Source: an uncultured Cohaesibacter sp. (GTDB lineage Bacteria > Pseudomonadota > Alphaproteobacteria > Rhizobiales > Cohaesibacteraceae). Taken from it: 64,000 nucleotides of DNA. Where the stretch lies: the NCBI RefSeq assembly GCF_963676485.1, contig NZ_OY781114.1, positions 434,001 to 498,000 of the forward strand. Reading direction: 5' to 3'. Of this stretch, positions 1 through 8,313 are shown piece by piece (position 1 is the stretch's first letter; each line of letters begins with the position of its first letter). The notes under the pieces are model-generated. The model searched no databases and was not told the origin of the DNA. It worked only from the letters and a program-made list of their open reading frames with translations. A program made the position numbers and the translations under genes.

Positions 1-393
1 CTCACGCTCTTGGCCCCTCAGCCTCTCACCCAACCAGAGAAAATGAACAAACACCCGAAAACTCGGTTTAACCTAAGCGGCGCGTAAAGCCTGTTCCAGA
101 CCAATACGAAGCTCGCCTCTTATCCTACCAGACGGCAAAAGGCAAGCGAGTGATAAGTCCAGATTTTTGACAAAAAACACCTATTTAAAACAATAAGTTG
201 TGTTTTGATGTCATTGATATCCTACCAAGGACGCCTTGTGCGCCATGGGTAGGATCTCTATTCTGACAGGTGCGTTTTGTAAGAAGGCCATTCAAGTAAA
301 AAGTAACGAGCAAACTCTTTCTGTTTCCTCGACCTTTGAACCATCGCCCCGTTGGTTAGCTGAGGCGCCGGGCGATACTGCCGGGACTGTGCC
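1..393. other. Non-coding leader at window edge
   Basis: This stretch precedes the first gene. I see no convincing coding region, RNA gene or terminator in it. The sequence around 170-225 is AT-rich and could hold the promoter of the SRPBCC gene that starts at 394. Confidence 0.4.
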
Positions 394-873
394 ATGCTTA
401 AACCGATCGTCAAAGTGATTGAAGTGCCCTGCGACGCACGCGCCGCCTACCGGCTCTTCTCAACGGGCATGGGCAGTTGGTGGCCTCTTGATACGCGCTC
501 GATTTCAATCCACAGCACAGGTGCGCCTGCCAAAACCCTTGAAACAGACCCTGTGGCTGGAGGTGCAATCATTGAAATCGCCTCAGACGACACCCGCCAT
601 GTGTGGGGCAACTTTGCCGACTGTGATGAGCCCAACTCGCTTGCGATCAATTTCCATATGGGACAACCTCAGGATCACGCGACCTATCTCACGGTCAGCT
701 TTCTGGAAATGAATGCCCATCGCACATTGGTCAAACTGGTGCATGGCGGCTGGGACTGCTATGGAGCCCTCGCTGCCATGATGCGGGATGGCTATGATGC
801 GGGATGGAATGAAATCTTCTGTTTCCACTATGCCCGCTCATGTGAGAAATCGCGCTATTTGCGCCGCGCCTGA
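394..873 (+). CDS. SRPBCC / AHSA1-like domain protein
   Basis: A 159-residue cytosolic protein with no signal peptide or membrane segment. The N-terminal pattern (VIEVPCDARAAYRLFSTGMG followed by WWPLD) and the central strand pattern ending in HGGWDCYG are typical of the SRPBCC fold in the activator-of-Hsp90-ATPase-1-like group, which makes a hydrophobic ligand pocket. The ligand and role cannot be read from the sequence. It stands alone: an intrinsic terminator follows and the next gene is on the opposite strand. The family call is from visible motifs; any function would be guesswork. Confidence 0.75.
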   Translation: MLKPIVKVIEVPCDARAAYRLFSTGMGSWWPLDTRSISIHSTGAPAKTLETDPVAGGAIIEIASDDTRHVWGNFADCDEPNSLAINFHMGQPQDHATYLTVSFLEMNAHRTLVKLVHGGWDCYGALAAMMRDGYDAGWNEIFCFHYARSCEKSRYLRRA

Positions 874-910
874 TCGCCTCCGTTCCTAGGCTCCCTCATC
901 CCGGACAGCA

Positions 911-944
911 AAAACGCCCGATCACATTTGCGAACGGGCGTTTT
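911..944. terminator. Bidirectional intrinsic terminator
   Basis: A 10-base arm AAAACGCCCG at 911-920 pairs with CGGGCGTTTT at 935-944. The A-run on the left and T-run on the right let it work in both directions, ending the SRPBCC gene on plus and the alanine dehydrogenase gene on minus. Confidence 0.8.
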
Positions 945-1008
945 CACATCATTCCGGGCTCAGATTTGCATCAGGAAGTGCCGGCCCAGATGCAAACTTG
1001 ACAGATCT

Positions 1009-2127
1009 TCAGAGCCCCAGAATGCTTTCAGGAGAGGTATAGTCGTAACCAAGCGCCTTGGCGACGGCTTCATAGGTCACCTTGCCGTCATGCACATTGA
1101 GGCCGGTACGCAGATATGGGTCATCCGTACAAGCCTGCTTCCAGCCTTTGTTGGCCAGAGCGAGTGCAAATGGCAGGGTCGCATTGTTGAGCGCGAAGGT
1201 GGAAGTACGCGCAACACAGCCGGGCATGTTGGCAACGCAATAATGGACAACGCCATCGACTACATAGGTTGGGTCGGAGTGCGTGGTCGCCTTGGAGGTT
1301 TCAAAGCAGCCGCCCTGATCGATGGCCACATCGACAACGGCTGAACCGGACCGCATGGATTTGATCATCTCTGCGGTAACCAGTTTGGGCGTTTCGGCAC
1401 CCGGGATCAGCACGGTGCCGATCACAAGATCAGCTTTCTCGACCGCGCTGGCAATATTGCCCTTGTTGGAATAGACGGTCTTGATCGCCGTACCGAAGCG
1501 ATCAACGGCCGCACGCAGAGCATCTGTGTTGCGATCCACCATGGTGACATTTGCCCCCATGCCCAAAGCAACGCGGGCTGCATTTGTGCCGGAAACACCA
1601 GCTCCGATGATGACAACTTCAGCTGGCTCAACGCCCGGCACGCCACCGAGCAGAACGCCCATACCGCCGCCGTTATTTTCCAGAGCCTGCGCACCAACCT
1701 GCGGCGCCAGACGACCGGCCACCTCAGACATCGGAAAGAGAAGCGGCAGCGCACCACTTTTCGAGGTTACGGTTTCATAGGCAATGCAGGTTGCGCCGGA
1801 TTTAACCAGATCTTCGGTCTGGGCTGCATCTGGAGCCAGATGCAGATAGGTGAAGAGAAGTTGGCCGGAGCGCAGTTTCGCGCGTTCAACGGCAAGGGGC
1901 TCTTTCACTTTGACGACCATTTCGGCCTTTTCGAAAATTTCGTCAGCGGTCGCGATAATCTTGGCACCGGCGGCAACATAATCTTCGTCGGCGCAACCGA
2001 TACCGGCACCAGCATTGGTTTCGATCATGACATCATGGCCGGCCGCAACCAGTTCCAGCACTGAGGAAGGCACCAGACCGACGCGGCCTTCATGGTCCTT
2101 GATTTCTTTGGGACATCCGATAAGCAT
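1009..2127 (-). CDS. ald: Alanine dehydrogenase
   Basis: Catalyses NAD-dependent interconversion of L-alanine and pyruvate plus ammonium. The protein starts MLIGCPKEIKDHEGRVG as in the family, carries the substrate-side Lys in VVKVKEP and His in YLHLAPD, and a Rossmann motif GAGVSGTNAARVALGMG for NAD. About 372 residues, the usual length. An in-frame ATG lies 15 bases upstream at 2142, but a Shine-Dalgarno GGAGAA sits inside that extension, directly upstream of the ATG at 2127, so 2127 is the preferred start. It is divergent from an Lrp-type regulator at 2339, the usual arrangement in which the regulator controls ald in response to alanine. Confidence 0.95.
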   Translation of the reverse strand: MLIGCPKEIKDHEGRVGLVPSSVLELVAAGHDVMIETNAGAGIGCADEDYVAAGAKIIATADEIFEKAEMVVKVKEPLAVERAKLRSGQLLFTYLHLAPDAAQTEDLVKSGATCIAYETVTSKSGALPLLFPMSEVAGRLAPQVGAQALENNGGGMGVLLGGVPGVEPAEVVIIGAGVSGTNAARVALGMGANVTMVDRNTDALRAAVDRFGTAIKTVYSNKGNIASAVEKADLVIGTVLIPGAETPKLVTAEMIKSMRSGSAVVDVAIDQGGCFETSKATTHSDPTYVVDGVVHYCVANMPGCVARTSTFALNNATLPFALALANKGWKQACTDDPYLRTGLNVHDGKVTYEAVAKALGYDYTSPESILGL

Positions 2128-2265
2128 TATTGAGTTCTCCATGGTGATTGCTGCAGTTGCACCTTTTTCTACAATCGGGATACCGTAAACGAGACAGATT
2201 CCGTTTGCGGGCGCTTATGCAATTCGAATAACTTTTCAAGGATGACGCAAAATAAACGCAATGTG

Positions 2266-2290
2266 CGGCGAAATATGGCTATTTCCGCCG
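2266..2290. promoter_or_regulatory. Imperfect inverted repeat in ald/lrp intergenic region
   Basis: CGGCGAAATA at 2266-2275 is answered by TATTTCCGCCG at 2280-2290, a palindrome with one inserted base. It lies between the divergent ald and Lrp-type genes and could be an operator for the regulator. The assignment rests on position and symmetry only. Confidence 0.35.
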
Positions 2291-2338
2291 TAAATTTTCG
2301 CATATAATTGCGCGATATTGTCAAAAGATCGAATTTTT

Positions 2339-2806
2339 ATGAACCTTGAAAAACTTGATAAAAGAGATCGCCAGATTCTCAATCTTCTTCAGGATGATGG
2401 GCGACTAAGCAACGCGGAGTTGGCCGAACGGGTCAATCTATCGCCTTCGGCCTGCCTGCGCCGTGTCAAGCAGCTGGAAGACAGCGGGCTTGTGGCTGGC
2501 TATCACATGCATCTGGACATGAAGGCCTGCGGCATGTCCGGGGCAGCCTTCGTGTTTGTCACGCTCGATGGACAGGGTCGCGATGCGCTGGCCCGCTTCG
2601 AACGCGCCATCAAGGATATCAATGAGATTCAGGACTGCTATCTGCTGGCCGGACAATATGATTATCTATTGCGCATCATCTATCGCAATACCGCCGACCT
2701 TGAGCGCATCCACCATGATATCCTGACCAACCTGCCCGGCGTGGTCCGCGTCAATTCGACCCTGACATTGCGGGCCGTCAAGCATACGGGCAAACTGAAG
2801 GTATGA
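2339..2806 (+). CDS. Lrp/AsnC family transcriptional regulator
   Basis: A winged helix-turn-helix domain covers roughly residues 5-60 (LDKRDRQILNLLQDDGRLSN, then LSPSACLRRVKQLEDSGLV), followed by an AsnC/RAM ligand domain to the end. Length is 155 residues from the ATG at 2339; a TTG at 2318 would add seven residues and cannot be excluded. Lrp-family proteins bind amino acids and act as octamers or dimers. Its divergent partner is alanine dehydrogenase, so it is most likely the alanine-responsive regulator of ald (AldR-like); that role is inferred from context. Confidence 0.9.
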   Translation: MNLEKLDKRDRQILNLLQDDGRLSNAELAERVNLSPSACLRRVKQLEDSGLVAGYHMHLDMKACGMSGAAFVFVTLDGQGRDALARFERAIKDINEIQDCYLLAGQYDYLLRIIYRNTADLERIHHDILTNLPGVVRVNSTLTLRAVKHTGKLKV

Positions 2807-2817
2807 GCGGGCTTTGT

Positions 2818-4263
2818 TTAGCTGGCTATCGGGAAGCGAACAATGACCGTCAAGCCACCACCAGCCGTGTCTGCCAACTCCAGCGAAGCCTGATGCATCT
2901 GGGCGACCTTGCGGGCGATAGCCAATCCAAGCCCGAAGCCGGATTTGTCATCCATGGTTCTTGCCTTGTCGCCACGCTCAAACGGTTCCAGCAGATGCAG
3001 CTTGTCTTCCTGAGCAATGCCGGGACCATGGTCAATGACCTTGAGGCACGCAACATCGCCTTGTTCGCCCTCTTCCTTACTCAGAGACACTTCGCACCCA
3101 CCGGCATATTTGATGGCATTCTCAATGAGGTTATCAACCATGCGCATCAGGTCGTTGGGGCGCGCCAGAACAGTCACGTTGGTGTAGTCAGTAAACTCTA
3201 CCGCTTCTCCTGCGTCATCCCATTCGCAAACCAGACTGTCCACCAGGCTGCTTAATTCCAGCCTGACCGGATCATCATCTATTTCGCCTTTCCTGAAATA
3301 GGTCATCAGACGTTTGAGCAGCCCATCCATCATGTTGAGATCGCGCAGGAACGCGGTTCTCAGCTCTTCGGGCTCAACGGTATCGGCTCTCAGGCGCAAA
3401 CGCGTGACGGGCGTGCGCAAATCATGCCCAACAGCGGCGAGCATGCGGGTGCGGTCATCGATGAGCTGGTGAATTCGATCCTGCATCTTGTTGAGCGCCA
3501 ATGCGGCCACACGCAATTCCGTTGGACCGGCAACGTCTACCTTTTGCGGTGTGGCATTTTCCTTGGCGATATTGTTGGTTGCCTGTGCCAACCGGCGCAA
3601 GGGGCGGATCAGGAAGATGATGGCCCAAAGCAACAACAAGGACATGCAGACAACCGTGAAGATCAGGGTGCTTTCCATCTGGCGATTGGGGAGTGTTTCA
3701 GCACGAATATGGATACTGGCGCTAACAGCGCTTTGATCCGGCATGAGCGAATAGACAGTTACATAAACCATATTGCTGCCTTCTTGCAGCATGGTCCGCG
3801 CCAGCGGCACACTGACCGACTGAGGGTTTGCCAAGCGTTCAAACAGGGGATCGATTGGCCGCCCGTGCGATACAGCTCCTTCCTCCTGCTCTGGTCCGGA
3901 TGAAGCCTCTTTGGGCAAGGCTTCATGCATCTGGTCCTTAAGCGCCAGATTGCGCGAAACCCATTTGAGGTCTAGCAGCTGCGGGGCTTCCTTGGAAAGG
4001 TGCTGGTAATCGACGCCGGGATGCAAGCTGCGCAGCTCTTCCAGAAAATCTGAAAACTTTTCTTCAGGCACCTGGGTGAGCATCTCGGCGATGCCGATCT
4101 GGCGCTCGGTAAACAGCATGACGGGCGGAGCGAGCGCCGCGTCACGCGCCGCTCGCACGGAGATGTAGATGCCGGTCAAAAAAAGAGCCGTTGCCAGAAG
4201 GAGCAAAATGAGCAGCTGCCCGGCAATGGAGTTCAGAAATGTCAACCAGCGGAGTTGTTTCAT
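2818..4263 (-). CDS. Sensor histidine kinase, EnvZ-like
   Basis: A 481-residue membrane sensor. Transmembrane segments lie at about residues 12-32 and 198-219, bracketing a periplasmic domain of about 165 residues with no recognised ligand-binding fold. A HAMP linker follows, then the HisKA box with His280 in VGHDLRTPVTRLRLR, and the HATPase domain with the N box DNLIENAIKYA and G boxes DHGPGIA and GFGLGLAIA. This is a complete kinase of the class that phosphorylates OmpR-type regulators. Its start overlaps the stop of the response regulator gene by four bases, so the two are translationally coupled. The signal is unknown. Confidence 0.92.
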   Translation of the reverse strand: MKQLRWLTFLNSIAGQLLILLLLATALFLTGIYISVRAARDAALAPPVMLFTERQIGIAEMLTQVPEEKFSDFLEELRSLHPGVDYQHLSKEAPQLLDLKWVSRNLALKDQMHEALPKEASSGPEQEEGAVSHGRPIDPLFERLANPQSVSVPLARTMLQEGSNMVYVTVYSLMPDQSAVSASIHIRAETLPNRQMESTLIFTVVCMSLLLLWAIIFLIRPLRRLAQATNNIAKENATPQKVDVAGPTELRVAALALNKMQDRIHQLIDDRTRMLAAVGHDLRTPVTRLRLRADTVEPEELRTAFLRDLNMMDGLLKRLMTYFRKGEIDDDPVRLELSSLVDSLVCEWDDAGEAVEFTDYTNVTVLARPNDLMRMVDNLIENAIKYAGGCEVSLSKEEGEQGDVACLKVIDHGPGIAQEDKLHLLEPFERGDKARTMDDKSGFGLGLAIARKVAQMHQASLELADTAGGGLTVIVRFPIAS

Positions 4264-4991
4264 GCAGGTTCGCGCTGTTCCTGAACTTCGGCAATGAATT
4301 CATAGCCGCCAGAGCGGACAGTATGGATCAGCTTTTGTCCATCTATTCCACTCTCGAGCTTGCGTCGCAAACGAGAGACAAGAATATCAATGCTCCGTTC
4401 GGTCGCCCCCGTATTGGGGCCCTGTGTCAGCTCTATCAACTGCTCGCGGGTCAAGGTCAGCCCCGGGCGTTCGCAGAAGACGCGCAGAAGATCAAATTCA
4501 GCCGGTGTCAGATGGGTCTGTACACCATTGTAATCCATCAGTTCGCGCTTTCTGACATCCAGCTGCCATTTCCCTCCAAAATAAAGGATTGGCGCTTGCA
4601 TGCGGCTGTCTTTGATCGACATGCGGCTTCGACGCAGCATTGCCTTGATTCTGGCTTCAAGCTCGCGTGGATTGAAGGGCTTGGACATATAATCATCTGC
4701 CCCCAATTCCAGTCCGACAACTCTATCAATATCCTCGCCTTTCGCAGACAGGATCAAAATAGGAACCGTGGATATGGAGCGCACGCGCGCGCAAATGCTC
4801 AAACCGTCTTCCCCCGGAAGCATGACATCAAGAAGGATCAGGTCAATAAAGCTGCGCGCCATGATAGCGTCTGCTTCGCGTCCATTGGAAGCCAATGAAG
4901 CTGTCCAACCGTTACGCTGCAAAAGAGCCGCTAGCAGCGACTGAATTTCGGTGTCATCTTCGATAACAAGGATGTGCGTATTATTCTGCAT
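4260..4991 (-). CDS. OmpR-family response regulator
   Basis: A 243-residue two-domain regulator. The receiver domain has the acidic pair in VIEDDTE, the phosphoacceptor Asp55 in LLDVMLPG and the conserved Lys in YMSKPF. The C-terminal winged helix of the OmpR/PhoB type (LTPAEFDLLRVFCERPG to SRLRRKLE and VRSGGYEF) binds DNA. It is the first gene of a two-gene operon with the histidine kinase at 2818-4263, overlapping it by four bases. No target genes can be named; the large non-coding region upstream may hold its promoter. Confidence 0.93.
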   Translation of the reverse strand: MQNNTHILVIEDDTEIQSLLAALLQRNGWTASLASNGREADAIMARSFIDLILLDVMLPGEDGLSICARVRSISTVPILILSAKGEDIDRVVGLELGADDYMSKPFNPRELEARIKAMLRRSRMSIKDSRMQAPILYFGGKWQLDVRKRELMDYNGVQTHLTPAEFDLLRVFCERPGLTLTREQLIELTQGPNTGATERSIDILVSRLRRKLESGIDGQKLIHTVRSGGYEFIAEVQEQREPA

Positions 4992-6151
4992 GGCGTTTCT
5001 TCTGGTTCAAGGAGCCTACTATATGGCTACATATCGACGCAGAATCCAAGCACCCCTTATTTTTGCGCGGATTCCCGTCAGATTTTATTTCCGTTGATTT
5101 CCATATCAGGATTTGAAACGCCAAGACATTGTCAGAAATATAGAGCCCCTTCTTCATCTCATTATTTTGCAGCCATAAACGGCTGAAATAACGAAGAATA
5201 AATCCAGAAAGATTTTTTCAGTCGGGGGCTATCGAGCAGGAAGAAAATTGGGAAAAAAGAACCATCAAATATGCCATCAAAAGACTATAGCGGATGCTTT
5301 ATACTTGCACACCTCTTTACACTGGTGCGCGGCGCATAAGTCTCGACCATTTGCCTTAAGCAAGGCGATCTTTCGCATTAATGACAAATTTGAAAAGATG
5401 TTTGGACAATATACTGATGGACGTCAGAAAAAGCATCTTTCTCATAATAATCACCTCATTGTCAGAGCATACACCCTGATAACGCCCGCAAGATAAAATG
5501 GTTCCATCTGCAAAAAACTTTTTTCAGCAATAATAGTAGATATATAGGAAAGAAATTTATCGCTTCAATAGCCTTCCGAAATGGAGCCTCCTTCTTTAGC
5601 CCTTAGCCTTATCTTCCAATCACAGTCATGGAGCTGTTTCAAAAATCCTGTAACGAGCTCTGCTTAGCAGACAATTTTTCCTAAAATATGGCACGACATG
5701 CCAATATCCGATCAAATTGTGTCACCCCCTACTCAGCGGCGCCTTTTTGCGCAGTTTACCAAGTTCGCGCTATGCGCGTGCTGTCTTTTGAGCATACGAA
5801 CATTAGAGGTAACAGCTGAAGCGGGGGCCGCATAAAAGACGAGCGAATTCTCCTGATATAGTTGCTATAAACAACCAGCTCACTTAGGTAAATCTGCCAT
5901 GTATCGGCCTTGTGCAGGGTAAAGCTTTTTCATAAAGTTTTTTTGATTTATTTAATTTTGCCGAGAACGGAAAAAGAACAAAATTCAAACAGATGAATCA
6001 CTTTCAGAACACACCCTCAAGAAAAAGAACATACATCGAACAAATATAAGTAAATCCGTTTGAATTATCTGCCAATTTTGGTAAACCGAATTCACTTAAT
6101 TCTTCATTAAATATTTTCAGACAACCGCCTTTCAAAGAGACAGGATACTCC
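4992..6151. other. 1.16-kb gene-free AT-rich region
   Basis: No open reading frame here has a ribosome-binding site or recognisable protein. The DNA is visibly AT-rich compared with its neighbours, particularly 5900-6120. I found no tRNA, no clear Rho-independent terminator and no repeat family. It contains the promoter regions of the two-component operon (minus) and of the ceramidase-like gene (plus). Confidence 0.5.
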
Positions 6152-6880
6152 ATGCCAACTCAAGCGCTGATGACGTCAGTAGACATTTATTGTGAGCGTA
6201 CGGATGCCAGTTACTGGTCAGAGCCGATCAATGCCATAACGAACCTGTCTTTCATACTCGCGGCCCTATGGGGATACTGGATCTACCACAGATTGCAGAA
6301 GCAGAATGGCGATGCAAAAGGAGATATTTTGATCCTGATCGCCCTATTCCTGGCAGGTCTCATCGGCGTGGGCTCATTTTTATTTCACACCCACGCACAA
6401 GTCTGGTCTTCCTATGCTGACGTCATTCCGATCTGGACCTTCGTTGCCTATTATCTGTTTCTTGCCATTTATCGCATTGTAGGCACATCCCTTGCCCGTG
6501 CCTTTCGCATCTATGGCATCACCCTTGTTTGCATCATTTGCGTCCTGTGGGCCTTTTCGAACCTTCTGCTGGCGACCAATGCGACGGAGGCCAGTGGCGA
6601 CGGGCTGAACGGGTCCACCCAATATCTACCCGGCATCATAGCGCTCTATGGCTTTGCACTGGTGTTGCAGCTACGCAAACATGCTGCACGCGGCTGGATA
6701 CTGGCAGCAGCTTTGGTCTTTACCGTCTCGATTTTCTTCCGAACCATCGACATGAATGTTTGCAGTGGTTTTCCCCTCGGCACGCATTTTCTCTGGCATA
6801 CGCTCAACGGGCTCTTCATCGGCCTGTTGCTTCAGGCCTTGGTGCGCTTTGGCCGCAAAAAGAGCGCCCAAGTGATGTAA
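6152..6880 (+). CDS. Ceramidase-family membrane protein
   Basis: A 242-residue polytopic membrane protein with about seven hydrophobic segments. The family signature (alkaline ceramidase/CREST type) is visible: a CE..D..YWSEPINAITNLSF block at residues 14-35, a first His/Asp group in GVGSFLFHTHAQVWSSYADVIP, and a C-terminal HFLWH pair. These His and Asp residues bind zinc in the family and catalyse amide hydrolysis of sphingoid lipids. The bacterial substrate is not known from sequence. A Shine-Dalgarno AGGA lies just before the ATG. It stands alone and converges on an acetyltransferase gene. Confidence 0.8.
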   Translation: MPTQALMTSVDIYCERTDASYWSEPINAITNLSFILAALWGYWIYHRLQKQNGDAKGDILILIALFLAGLIGVGSFLFHTHAQVWSSYADVIPIWTFVAYYLFLAIYRIVGTSLARAFRIYGITLVCIICVLWAFSNLLLATNATEASGDGLNGSTQYLPGIIALYGFALVLQLRKHAARGWILAAALVFTVSIFFRTIDMNVCSGFPLGTHFLWHTLNGLFIGLLLQALVRFGRKKSAQVM

Positions 6881-6971
6881 GCAAGGCGAGAGGAGCGTTT
6901 TTACAAGTGACATGGCCGGGGGGCTGCAAGGTATCCCCTTGTGCATTTGAAGAGCGTTTGGCCCATGATAT

Positions 6972-7493
6972 TTACAAGGTATGGACCATCTGGATGCTCA
7001 GGGGCTGGAAGCCAAGGGATTCATAAAAATGCGTGGCCCCTTCGTTGAAGGCATAGACATTCAACAACATTTCGCTGGCCCCATTCTGCCTTGCCCAATC
7101 TTCCGAAGCGTTCAGCAGGGCCCGCGCCACGCCCTGCCGGCGGCTGGTTTCTGCCACGACGAGATTCTCAATCTCGAACTTCACCCGAACCGGATAGACT
7201 GGCCCCGGTGGGCAGGTTTTCAACGCCACAAGGCTCAGCCCGATCAGCGCCCCGCCCTCGCCTTCAATCGTCGGGCACTTTTCCGCAACCAACAGGGCCC
7301 GGTCTGCGCAATGGATTTGTTCAGCGATATAGGCGCTGCTGCGTGGCGCATCCTTTGGTGTTCCGGGAAAGCGGTTTGGGTCGTATCCCTGATGGTAGCC
7401 ATCGAGCTGATGCCATAGCGGGCCCATGGCATCAAAATCGTCCAGACAGGCATGCCTTATGGTGAAGGTGGGGATTTTTGATAAACGGGTCAT
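6972..7493 (-). CDS. GNAT family N-acetyltransferase
   Basis: A 173-residue GNAT enzyme that would move an acetyl group from acetyl-CoA to an amine. The acetyl-CoA loop is seen in ETSRRQGVARALLNASEDWARQ, and the C-terminal NVYAFNEGATHFYESLGF is the usual strand-helix ending. The frame stays open to 7721 but the ATG at 7493 is preceded by GGAGAC at the right spacing and begins the domain, so it is the chosen start. The substrate is unknown. Confidence 0.85.
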   Translation of the reverse strand: MTRLSKIPTFTIRHACLDDFDAMGPLWHQLDGYHQGYDPNRFPGTPKDAPRSSAYIAEQIHCADRALLVAEKCPTIEGEGGALIGLSLVALKTCPPGPVYPVRVKFEIENLVVAETSRRQGVARALLNASEDWARQNGASEMLLNVYAFNEGATHFYESLGFQPLSIQMVHTL

Positions 7494-7877
7494 GTCTTTG
7501 TCTCCAATGCCCATCATTGCCGGGCCAGCAAGCGTTTGGGCGGGCACGGAGATCAGACATCCAGAAACAAGAAGACCACCGAACCCGGTGGTCTGTCTTA
7601 AGCATGCAAAAGCCAACCACCCATCTATGAGGATGGGTACCAATAGGATACGACAGCAATGGTTGGTTTCGTCATCATGAGGCGGAAGATAGGGCCAAGG
7701 CGCACGCCCGTCAAGCAACATTTTCGCACGGAACTGTCATGCAAGCTTGATCGCGCCAAAACCAATAGCCCCGGCGCAAGAGCGTCATCGCGTCCTTGCT
7801 ATCAATAGAAAAAGGGAATTCGTGCGTTCGCCTTGGCGACGCTCACCCCTTTTAGCGATGCAGCCTTAATCGGTTGA
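7494..7877. other. Intergenic region with hairpins
   Basis: This holds no convincing gene. A 9-bp hairpin with a 4-base loop lies at 7573-7594 (AGACCACCG / CGGTGGTCT) without a clear T-tract, and a terminator for the small gene at 7878-7988 lies at 7809-7853. Confidence 0.4.
7809..7853 (-). terminator. Intrinsic terminator of the small membrane protein gene
   Basis: On the minus strand AAAAGGGG, then an inner helix GCGT-CGCC / GGCG-ACGC around a two-base loop, then CCCTTTTT. The T-run follows on the minus strand, about 25 bases after the stop of the 36-residue gene at 7878. Confidence 0.6.
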
Positions 7878-7988
7878 TCAGAGCACTGTGAGCCAGAATA
7901 GGGAATAGGCGACCAGTCCCAAACTCAGCATCACGGCATATTTGGCGACATCAATGGAAGCGCTTTTTTCAACTGCTTTTCTTGCCAT
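7878..7988 (-). CDS. 36-residue single-helix membrane protein
   Basis: A short frame of 36 codons plus stop. The product begins MARKAVEKSASIDVAKY and continues with one hydrophobic helix (about residues 18-36: VMLSLGLVAYSLFWLTVL) that runs to the C terminus. A purine-rich AGGTGGAAAA precedes the ATG and an intrinsic terminator follows the stop, so it looks like a complete single-gene transcript. I do not recognise the family. It lies divergent to the PepSY gene at 8314, which may hint at a link with respiration or iron, but that is only a guess. Confidence 0.6.
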   Translation of the reverse strand: MARKAVEKSASIDVAKYAVMLSLGLVAYSLFWLTVL

Positions 7989-8313
7989 TTTTTCCACCTG
8001 TTCCTAGGGAATTTTCTCAAGTGTAAGAAGCAAAAGTGAATCAGATATGAACGTTTGCTTTTCTTATATTTAGGAACAGCCCCGCAAAGTTCAAATGGGC
8101 CCAAAGAATAATTTTGACTATTCGTGACGTCTAATCCCCACCCTTACTCCAAAAAACACAGGTTCAGATGGCTAGTTTGTATCAGATTGTAACCAAACGG
8201 CGTCCTGAGACATTTTAAGACACTAATAGGAATTCCTGAGATTTTATCGGCGTCCAACTGGGATATGGTTGCCCAATATATAAAGCTATAAACTCTCAAG
8301 CGGAGACGCTGAC
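7989..8313. other. Divergent promoter region
   Basis: Between the 36-residue gene (minus) and the PepSY gene (plus). It is AT-rich and should carry both promoters. I could not find a clear Fur, Irr or RirA box. Confidence 0.4.

Noticed and set aside
5248-5496. 82-residue plus-strand frame in the AT-rich gap
   Set aside because: No ribosome-binding site, unusual composition, no recognisable domain.
7573-7594. Nine-base-pair hairpin as a terminator
   Set aside because: The stem is perfect but no T-tract follows on either strand, so I only mention it as a hairpin.
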